This document shows, piece after piece, positions 1-5,554 of a DNA stretch of 9,980 nucleotides. Below the pieces are notes generated by a model. The model was given only the letters and a program-made list of their open reading frames with translations. It had not been told where the DNA came from and did no database searches. This stretch comes from Bacteroidota bacterium. Lineage in GTDB: Bacteria > Bacteroidota > Bacteroidia > Bacteroidales > Cfx3-03. Location: the NCBI GenBank assembly GCA_030706265.1, contig JAUZOX010000067.1, positions 1 to 9,980 of the forward strand, written 5' to 3'. Every line of letters starts with the position of its first letter. Positions within the stretch are counted from its first letter, which is position 1. The position numbers were made by a program, and so were the translations under genes.

Positions 1-88
1 CTCCCCGATGACTTTTGACAGACGGTTTGTTTGAATATTGTGCCAAATCACCGAAAAGATTGTAGTATCTTTATCTTGCCATTAGAAA

Positions 89-176
89 ATGAAACGAGCA
101 TGTTTGGAAATCACAAACACCGATAAAAATCATCCATGCGAGTTCCATCTGACCTATTTAATAAAATTATTTTCAG
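89..176 (+). repeat. 88-bp dispersed leader element, copy 1 (first tandem unit)
   Basis: This unit starts ATGAAACGAGCATG and runs directly into an identical start at 177, so it forms a head-to-tail pair with copy 2. It differs from copy 2 at seven positions by hand alignment, all between unit positions 15 and 44. The first 14 and last 44 bases are identical. It contains the core GAGTTCCATCTGAC (140-153), GCATG (98-102) that can pair with CATGC (135-139), and CATCTGA (146-152) that can pair with TCAGATG (173-179). A 41-codon frame runs from 89 to 214, but coding is unproven. The element's function and family are unknown to me. Confidence 0.9.
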
Positions 177-264
177 ATGAAACGAGCATGCTCGAAGATC
201 ACAAACAACGATGAAAATCTTCCATGCGAGTTCCATCTGACCTATTTAATAAAATTATTTTCAG
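177..264 (+). repeat. 88-bp dispersed leader element, copy 2 (second tandem unit, abuts the Nif3 ORF)
   Basis: This is the second unit of the tandem pair and ends at the ATG at 265. From unit position 22 to its end it is identical to copy 3, about 2.1 kb away. The only differences lie in unit positions 15-21, just after GAGCATG. The core GAGTTCCATCTGAC is at 228-241. CATCTGA (234-240) can pair with TCAGATG (261-267), which includes the ATG at 265. GAGCATGCTC here is also a short palindrome. The element fills the whole space directly upstream of the Nif3 reading frame. Confidence 0.9.
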
Positions 265-1374
265 ATGAAAAGTCAAAAGATGAAGATCAAAGAAATCATT
301 GATGAACTGGAGAAGATCGCGCCCCTGACGCTTCAAGAGAATTATGACAATGCGGGTTTATTGATCGGTAACGCCAATGAAGAGTGCAAAGGAGTTTTAA
401 TAACGCTTGATGTTACCGAAAACGTTTTGGAGGAAGCGATTACTAAAAAGGCTAATCTGATCGTATCCCATCACCCGCTTATCTTCGGCGGACTAAAGAA
501 AATTACCGGAAAGACAGAAACAGAAAGAATAACACTGAAAGCGATAAAAAATGATGTCGCTATCTATGCCATACACACCAATCTGGATAATGTAGCCACC
601 GGTGTCAATGCAACGATCTGTAAGAAAATAGGACTCACCCGGCTACGGACATTGGTGCCGGGAGAAAAGCAACTCCGGAAATTAGTCACCTATTGCCCGG
701 TCGATTTTGCCGATAAAGTAAGAATGGCGCTTTTCGAAGCCGGAGCAGGCCATATAGGAAATTACGATTCCTGCAGCTTCAACAGTGCCGGAACCGGCAC
801 CTTTAAAGCAGGAGAAGGCACCCACCCGTTTGTGGGAAAACTCAACGAACTGCATCACGAATCCGAAATAAGGATAGAAACGATCTTCCCATTTTTCCTG
901 GAAAGCAAAATTATCCAGGCACTCATTGCAGCCCATCCCTACGAAGAAGTTGCTTATGACATCTATCAGGTTGAAAACAATAACCCTCAAACGGGGGCAG
1001 GTATGTATGGACTACTTGAACCCGCACTTTCAAGAGATGCTTTCCTTCTGCTTTTAAAAGAACGATTCAGGACGGGATGCATCCGTTACTCAGATTTCGG
1101 GGATAAACCCATCAGGACTGTTGCGGTTTGCGGTGGTGCAGGTAGTTTTTTAATTTCAGCAGCAATAAGAACGGGCGCAGATGCATTTATCACAGGAGAC
1201 ATTAAATATCACGACTTTTTTATCCCCGAAGGACGCATGCTTCTTGCCGATATAGGTCATTATGAGAGTGAACAATATACAAAAGAGTTATTATTCAATC
1301 AAATTACAAAAATATTTCCTACTTTTGCAGTTCAAATATCTGAGCATAACACAAATTCTGTTCATTACTTTTAA
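265..1374 (+). CDS. Nif3-like dinuclear metal-centre protein (YbgI/YqfO family, long form)
   Basis: This 369-residue protein matches the long Nif3/YqfO type, in which a PII/CutA-like domain is inserted into the two-part metal-binding fold. Visible motifs are VSHHPLIFGG (His69, His70), AIHTNLD (His104, Asp108), the inserted-domain motif AAHPYEEVAYDIY (about 223-234) and GDIKYHDF...DIGHYESE near the end (His332, Glu336). The pair of His, the Asp and the late His/Glu match the two-metal ligands known in the family; the insert spans roughly 132-240. The biochemical role is poorly defined in the family; 'GTP cyclohydrolase type 2' labels are not firmly established. The ATG at 265 lies at the edge of a repeat. 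The ATG at 280 (MKIKEIIDELEKIAP) looks like the usual family start, so MKSQK may not be translated. The next gene starts 21 bp downstream, which suggests an operon. Confidence 0.93.
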   Translation: MKSQKMKIKEIIDELEKIAPLTLQENYDNAGLLIGNANEECKGVLITLDVTENVLEEAITKKANLIVSHHPLIFGGLKKITGKTETERITLKAIKNDVAIYAIHTNLDNVATGVNATICKKIGLTRLRTLVPGEKQLRKLVTYCPVDFADKVRMALFEAGAGHIGNYDSCSFNSAGTGTFKAGEGTHPFVGKLNELHHESEIRIETIFPFFLESKIIQALIAAHPYEEVAYDIYQVENNNPQTGAGMYGLLEPALSRDAFLLLLKERFRTGCIRYSDFGDKPIRTVAVCGGAGSFLISAAIRTGADAFITGDIKYHDFFIPEGRMLLADIGHYESEQYTKELLFNQITKIFPTFAVQISEHNTNSVHYF

Positions 1375-1386
1375 AATATAAATATC

Positions 1387-1390
1387 AGGA
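1387..1390 (+). promoter_or_regulatory. Possible short Shine-Dalgarno for the zinc-ribbon gene
   Basis: AGGA lies 5 nt before the ATG at 1396, in the 21-bp gap after the Nif3 stop. It supports this start over the later in-frame ATG at 1459, although the first 40 or so residues look like a poorly conserved extension. Confidence 0.4.
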
Positions 1391-1395
1391 TCTAT

Positions 1396-2241
1396 ATGTC
1401 AAAACAAATCAAAAATAATCTCTCAAACGAAACTCCAATCGGAGAAGTTAACAGCATCATGGGCGTGAAACCTGGGGAAGCAGAATCAGAAGAGAATATT
1501 GAGGTAACGATTGAGCGAAAGTTATACGCTTTATATTCATTACAACAGATTGATTCACAGATCGACAAGATCCGCATTATCAGAGGTGAGCTTCCATTGG
1601 AAGTAGAAGATCTGGAGGATGAAATCATAGGTCTTCAAACACGTATCGATAATTATATTTCTGATATTGAAACATCAGAACAACAGATTAAAGAAAAAGA
1701 AGCCGCCATCAAAGAAAGTCTGACGCTCATCAAACGTTATGAAGAACAACAGAACAATGTTCGGAATAACCGTGAATATGACTCTCTGACCAAGGAAATT
1801 GAATATCAGAACCTGGAGATCCAACTTGCAGAAAAACGTATCCGTGAATTTTCTTCATCGCTTCTGATGAAAAAAGATGAGATCACAAAAGCACAAATGG
1901 TGCTGGAAGAGCGCAAGAATGATCTGGAAATGAAAAAAACAGAATTAACGGATATCATTGCCGAAACCGAAAAGGAAGAAGCAATGCTACATCATAGGAG
2001 CGAAGAAAATCAGAAATATATTGAGCCGCGTCTTTTGACTGCCTATAAACGTATCCGTAAAAATGCACGCAATGGTTTAGCCGTCGTTCCTATTGAACGT
2101 GACGCCTGCGGTGGTTGCTTCAGCAAGATCCCTCCTCAGCGCCAATTGGATATCCGGATGCATCGCAAGGTTATTGTTTGTGAGTATTGCGGACGTATTC
2201 TTGTGGACCAGGCAATCGTTGATGCTGTGAACAATAATTAA
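1396..2241 (+). CDS. Coiled-coil C4-type zinc-ribbon protein (COG1579/CdsZ-like)
   Basis: This is a 281-residue cytoplasmic protein with no signal peptide. Residues about 42-210 form a long charged heptad-like region, opening with LYALYSLQQIDSQIDKI and rich in E, K, Q, I and L, typical of an antiparallel coiled coil. The C-terminus carries a zinc ribbon, CGGC (Cys238, Cys241) and CEYC (Cys262, Cys265), with the conserved IPPQ between them. The architecture matches COG1579 proteins, related to Helicobacter HP0958, whose members have been linked to nucleic-acid binding and chaperone-like roles. A specific job here is not shown by the sequence. The first 40 residues are an acidic, probably disordered extension. 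The gene lies 21 bp after the Nif3-like gene, probably in one transcript, and is followed by a clear terminator. Confidence 0.92.
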   Translation: MSKQIKNNLSNETPIGEVNSIMGVKPGEAESEENIEVTIERKLYALYSLQQIDSQIDKIRIIRGELPLEVEDLEDEIIGLQTRIDNYISDIETSEQQIKEKEAAIKESLTLIKRYEEQQNNVRNNREYDSLTKEIEYQNLEIQLAEKRIREFSSSLLMKKDEITKAQMVLEERKNDLEMKKTELTDIIAETEKEEAMLHHRSEENQKYIEPRLLTAYKRIRKNARNGLAVVPIERDACGGCFSKIPPQRQLDIRMHRKVIVCEYCGRILVDQAIVDAVNNN

Positions 2242-2257
2242 TAAAATATTGTCAATT

Positions 2258-2292
2258 AAAAACGGAAGCACCCGGGGTACTTCCGTTTTTTT
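2258..2292 (+). terminator. Rho-independent terminator after the zinc-ribbon gene
   Basis: CGGAAG (2263-2268) pairs with CTTCCG (2280-2285). The stem extends outward through A/T pairs and inward through ACC/GGT after one C-A mismatch. A run of seven T (2286-2292) follows. A-rich sequence on the other side means it could also work weakly on the minus strand. It closes the Nif3/zinc-ribbon operon 16 bp after the stop codon. Confidence 0.88.
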
Positions 2293-2317
2293 ATTAAACA
2301 AGAAAAGCCAAAACATT

Positions 2318-2405
2318 ATGAAACGAGCATGATTGGCAATCACAAACAACGATGAAAATCTTCCATGCGAGTTCCATCTGACCTATTTAATAAAATTATT
2401 TTCAG
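2318..2405 (+). repeat. 88-bp dispersed leader element, copy 3 (abuts the TPR gene)
   Basis: This copy is the same length as copies 1 and 2 and differs from copy 2 at only five bases, all within unit positions 15-21. It ends exactly at the ATG of the TPR gene (2406), whose signal peptide makes that start secure. The core GAGTTCCATCTGAC is at 2369-2382. CATCTGA (2375-2381) pairs with TCAGATG (2402-2408), which contains the start codon. In the frame of its own first ATG this copy reads MKRA and then stops, unlike copies 1 and 2. It begins only 25 bp after the T-run of the preceding terminator. Confidence 0.9.
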
Positions 2406-3899
2406 ATGAAAAAGTATCTGTTTGTTTTATTCTTGTTAACCTCTCCTTTACTACTCAGGGCATCCTTTACCTATAACTCAAACTGCAAAGAAGCTTTTAA
2501 TTATCTCATCAGCTTGCGCTTTAATGAAGCCCAAAGGCTGATCGCATTGGAAAAAAGTGCCAATCCGGAAAATGCAATTCCAGTGTTTCTTGAAAACTAT
2601 ATTGATTTTCTGGAATCATTTATAGGCGAAGAAGAAAATTCGTTCAGGCATTATACCGCTGAGATGGCTATTCGCAAGCGACGCATCGAAAGCGAGAATT
2701 CCAGCAGTCCGTATTACAAATATTGCCTGGCTACGATGGATATGCAGGTTGCTTTCACAAGAATGAAATTTGGTGAATATGTAAAAGCAGCCGCAGAAAT
2801 TAACAGGGCCTATCGCTTATTGGAACGGAACAACCATGATTACCCCGATTTCATCCCGCAAAAGCTATCATTGGGCATGTTACATACCCTGATTGGCAGT
2901 ATTCCTGATAAATATGACTGGATCAGAAAGGCTGTAGGGTTAAAAGGTTCTGTGAATGGCGGCATTCAGGAAATGCAGCACGTATTTGAGATATCGCAGG
3001 ACACTCCAAAATGGAAATACCTCCAAAACGAAACGCTCTTCCTGCTGAGTCTTACCTCTGTTAATCTGGCGGCGGACAAATCTTTTGCCGACAAAATACT
3101 AAACTGGTATAACAAAGAAGAAGGATTGGAACTGGTCCGTGAAAATCCTTTGATGGCATACTGCAAAGCCAATATCTGCTTTAAGAAGGGGCTGAATGAC
3201 CAGGGCATTCAAATTCTCACCTTCAGGCCCAAGGGACCTAAATTTTTCCCCTTCCATTACCTTGATTATCTGCTCGGGGTTGCCAAGCTTAATCGGCTTG
3301 ACAACGACGCATGGGCCTATCTGATTAACTTTACGGCAAACTTCAAAGGAAGAAATTTCATCAAATCTGCTTACCAGCATATTGCCTGGAACTATCTGAT
3401 CAACGGCGATGTAAAAAAATACGCCGAATACATGAACCGAATCCCGTTAGCAGGTGACAAGATTACGGATTCCGATAAAAAGGCTCTTTCAGATTCGCGC
3501 ACAAGCGAGATGCCTGATGTACACCTTCTGAAGGCTCAATTACTCTTCGATGGAGGATACTATGAAAGGGCACTCGAAGAGCTGGCAGCCTTTAACAGAA
3601 GTCCCATTAAATCGGAACACCATTCACTGGAATATTTATATCGGCTGGCCAGGGTTTATCATGAGACGGGAAAACTTTCTGAAGCCATACGCTATTACAA
3701 TCTCACGATTGAGAAAGGGCAGGATAAGCCCTGGTATTTTGCTGCTAATGCTGCACTTCAAATGGGGAACATTTATGAGACCCAGAAAAAATTCATACTG
3801 GCCAGATCATACTATGAGAAGTGCCTTACGATGAATCCCACCGAATACAAGAACAGTATTTCCCAGAAGGCGGAAGCCGGATTAAGCAGGCTTAACTAA
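2406..3899 (+). CDS. Secreted tetratricopeptide-repeat protein
   Basis: The 497-residue product opens with a signal peptide, MKKYLFVLFLLTSPLLLRAS, with likely cleavage near residue 19-20 and no lipobox. It is therefore probably periplasmic or loosely attached to the envelope. The C-terminal third holds TPR-like helix pairs: about 374-398 (LLFDGGYYERALEEL), 411-438 (LARVYHETGKLSEAIRYY) and 445-478 (LQMGNIYETQKKFILARSYY...NP). The middle, roughly 30-370, is also predicted helical with scattered TPR-like aromatic and Ala positions, but I cannot assign a named domain. TPRs mediate protein contacts, and no catalytic motif is visible. The start is fixed by the signal peptide and lies directly at the end of the 88-bp element. 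There is no purine-rich Shine-Dalgarno. The stop codon overlaps the terminator of the convergent gene. Confidence 0.88.
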   Translation: MKKYLFVLFLLTSPLLLRASFTYNSNCKEAFNYLISLRFNEAQRLIALEKSANPENAIPVFLENYIDFLESFIGEEENSFRHYTAEMAIRKRRIESENSSSPYYKYCLATMDMQVAFTRMKFGEYVKAAAEINRAYRLLERNNHDYPDFIPQKLSLGMLHTLIGSIPDKYDWIRKAVGLKGSVNGGIQEMQHVFEISQDTPKWKYLQNETLFLLSLTSVNLAADKSFADKILNWYNKEEGLELVRENPLMAYCKANICFKKGLNDQGIQILTFRPKGPKFFPFHYLDYLLGVAKLNRLDNDAWAYLINFTANFKGRNFIKSAYQHIAWNYLINGDVKKYAEYMNRIPLAGDKITDSDKKALSDSRTSEMPDVHLLKAQLLFDGGYYERALEELAAFNRSPIKSEHHSLEYLYRLARVYHETGKLSEAIRYYNLTIEKGQDKPWYFAANAALQMGNIYETQKKFILARSYYEKCLTMNPTEYKNSISQKAEAGLSRLN

Positions 3900-3933
3900 A
3901 AAAAACTGTCGGAACCTGAATGACTCCGACAGT
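3898..3933 (-). terminator. Rho-independent terminator of the FadL-like gene (minus strand)
   Basis: ACTGTCGGA (3905-3913) and TCCGACAGT (3925-3933) form a perfect 9-bp stem with an 11-nt loop. Read on the minus strand, the stem is followed by eight U, from the A-run 3898-3905. On the plus strand it is followed by ATATAAAA with no T-run, so it is mainly a minus-strand terminator, although the hairpin may also stabilise the end of the TPR transcript. The A-run includes the last bases of the TPR stop codon, so the two genes share this end. Confidence 0.85.
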
Positions 3934-3974
3934 ATATAAAACCAACAAATTATCAGTTACAAAGCTATTTTACA

Positions 3975-5435
3975 TTAGAACTTCAATCCGAAAGTAATCA
4001 TAAACACATTATTGGTAGTTTTAAGAGAAGCTTTGTTTGCAGGATCGGTTCCATATAAATAATAGTCCTCGTTCATATTGTAGTTTGTAAATGCACAGTC
4101 GATAAAATAGTTGGAAGTTCTATAACCCAGGCCCAAAGAAGCCAAAGTACCTTTCCCATTATTGACATCCATCTTATAAGGGCTCCCGAAGATACCTAAA
4201 CCGGCGCGGAAGTTGATCTGACCATAACGATATTCACCTCCTATGCGGAAGTTCGAGGTGCTGGTGTATTTATCCTGAATTCTTTGATTTTCATTAGTAA
4301 AATCAGAAGAAGGACGAAGTCTGGCTTTCGAATAATCGACCATCTCATAATCGGCAGAAATAAGTCCTGTTTTACCAATGACAAAGGCTGCACTTCCAAT
4401 GAATTTCATTGGGGTAACAAGGTCGAAGGTATAAGTACCCAAAGGCGAATCCTGGTTTGAATTCAAAGTATTATCCGAGAATTGGGAAGAGATGCTTGAA
4501 GTGTAATCAATATTCAACTTACTGAATAAAGAGGGCGTATGGAATGCTGCACCTACTCTCAACCAGTCAGTTGCTCTGACAATAACACCCAGTTTAAGAT
4601 TAATCCCGGTCCCCTTTATGATTTGATAATCGTATTTGGTAAATGAGTTAAAGAGAGGAATCTTGTCACCGTTATCAGTTTCCGTGTAGTTTGAGGATTC
4701 CTCATATTTAAGTGAAAGAATGCCCAGGGAAGCGCCGAAGTAGATTCTATCCTGAAAATTTGCCGACCCTGCAAATACGGTTTCACCCATATATCCATTT
4801 GTTGAAATGGATTTCGTTTCACCGATTCCGGGAAATGGAGAGACGCCAAGAATATCAGCACTGTAAATATTGGTATTGGTATTGGGTCTGAAGAGAAGAT
4901 TGGCATCAAAAGCCAGCTTGGTGTCAAATACGCCAAGATCAGCAGGTGCAGTGCCATTAGCACTGTTCACATAATCCCCTAACAATGATGTTTTGGGGTT
5001 AGTACCTGTGATGTAGTAATTGGCATTGAAATTAGCCAACCGGTTATATCCAAATCCAAATTGAAAGTTCTTCCAGTCCTTATTGGTTCTGGAATCCGGA
5101 TTATCGATAACAAATACGGCTCCGATACTTCCGATGTCTAACTTGCTTTTGGTATCATCAGAATAGGTACCATTAAAAGTAGAAGCGATTTTTGTTCCCT
5201 CGAAATAAGGGGTAAATGAAATTTCTGATCTTTTATATAATCCCATACCCGCCGGGTTAGTGCTAACGGATGAAAAGTCTGCACCGACAGCTCCAAATGC
5301 GCCTCCCAATCCCCAATATCTGGCTGATCCGCCATACTGAATCCTGCTAAATCGCAGCGCATCTACTTCATTCTGAGCGACTACCTCAATTGTGGAAGCG
5401 ATGATAATTATGAGTGATAATAATAGTTTTTTCAT
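3975..5435 (-). CDS. FadL/OmpP1/TodX-like outer-membrane beta-barrel protein
   Basis: This 486-residue protein has a signal peptide, MKKLLLSLIIIIASTIEVVA, with a good VVA|Q cleavage site at residue 20. Just after it comes the motif run GGSARYWGLGGAFGAVGADF and STNPAG (residues 35-63), characteristic of the Bacteroidota branch of the FadL/TodX outer-membrane transport family. The rest is rich in alternating polar/aromatic strands and ends in MITFGLKF, with the terminal Phe expected of an outer-membrane barrel. FadL proteins move hydrophobic substrates across the outer membrane; the substrate cannot be told here, and 'hemin receptor' labels sometimes given to this family are unsupported. It is downstream of the Tyr-rich lipoprotein gene in the same direction, separated by 119 bp containing a diverged copy of the leader element, and is probably co-transcribed. 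Confidence 0.88.
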   Translation of the reverse strand: MKKLLLSLIIIIASTIEVVAQNEVDALRFSRIQYGGSARYWGLGGAFGAVGADFSSVSTNPAGMGLYKRSEISFTPYFEGTKIASTFNGTYSDDTKSKLDIGSIGAVFVIDNPDSRTNKDWKNFQFGFGYNRLANFNANYYITGTNPKTSLLGDYVNSANGTAPADLGVFDTKLAFDANLLFRPNTNTNIYSADILGVSPFPGIGETKSISTNGYMGETVFAGSANFQDRIYFGASLGILSLKYEESSNYTETDNGDKIPLFNSFTKYDYQIIKGTGINLKLGVIVRATDWLRVGAAFHTPSLFSKLNIDYTSSISSQFSDNTLNSNQDSPLGTYTFDLVTPMKFIGSAAFVIGKTGLISADYEMVDYSKARLRPSSDFTNENQRIQDKYTSTSNFRIGGEYRYGQINFRAGLGIFGSPYKMDVNNGKGTLASLGLGYRTSNYFIDCAFTNYNMNEDYYLYGTDPANKASLKTTNNVFMITFGLKF

Positions 5436-5526
5436 TTGTATATAATTTATAGTAAAACAGTCAGATGGAACTCACATGTATGCTCGGTTCATCGGCGCTT
5501 GTGTTTTTCAAACATGCTCATTGCAT
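5436..5526 (-). repeat. Diverged copy 4 of the dispersed leader element, abutting the FadL-like gene
   Basis: Read on the minus strand it begins ATGCAATGAGCATG at 5526 and ends at the ATG of the FadL-like gene (5435), 91 bp in all. The core GAGTTCCATCTGAC is unchanged (5473-5460), 38 nt before the start codon compared with 37 in copies 1-3. CACAA and CGATGAA blocks are also kept at matching positions. The AT-rich end has diverged, and the TCAGATG half of the start-codon stem is lost (it reads ACAAATG). GCATGT and ACATGT can still pair, using one G-U pair, where copies 1-3 pair GCATG with CATGC. Confidence 0.78.
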
Positions 5527-5554
5527 GGTATCTTATATTAATGACTATTCTTTT

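Noticed and set aside
26..79. Bacteroidota promoter upstream of element copy 1 (TTTG at 26-29 or 30-33; TATCTTTA at 66-73)
   Set aside because: The -7 match lacks the final G and the spacing to any TTTG or ATTG is 25 bp or more, so it does not meet the consensus well enough to annotate.
1..88. 3' end of an upstream gene
   Set aside because: The 88 bases are too short to show a coding signal, and no recognisable motif appears in any frame.
89..176. Insertion sequence or group II intron fragment
   Set aside because: The unit is too short to encode a transposase, has no terminal inverted repeats, and shows no intron domain V-like hairpin.
89..264. Tandem repeat as a CRISPR array
   Set aside because: The two 88-bp units touch with no spacers, the variable patch is only 7 nt inside the unit, and further copies are dispersed next to genes with no cas genes nearby.
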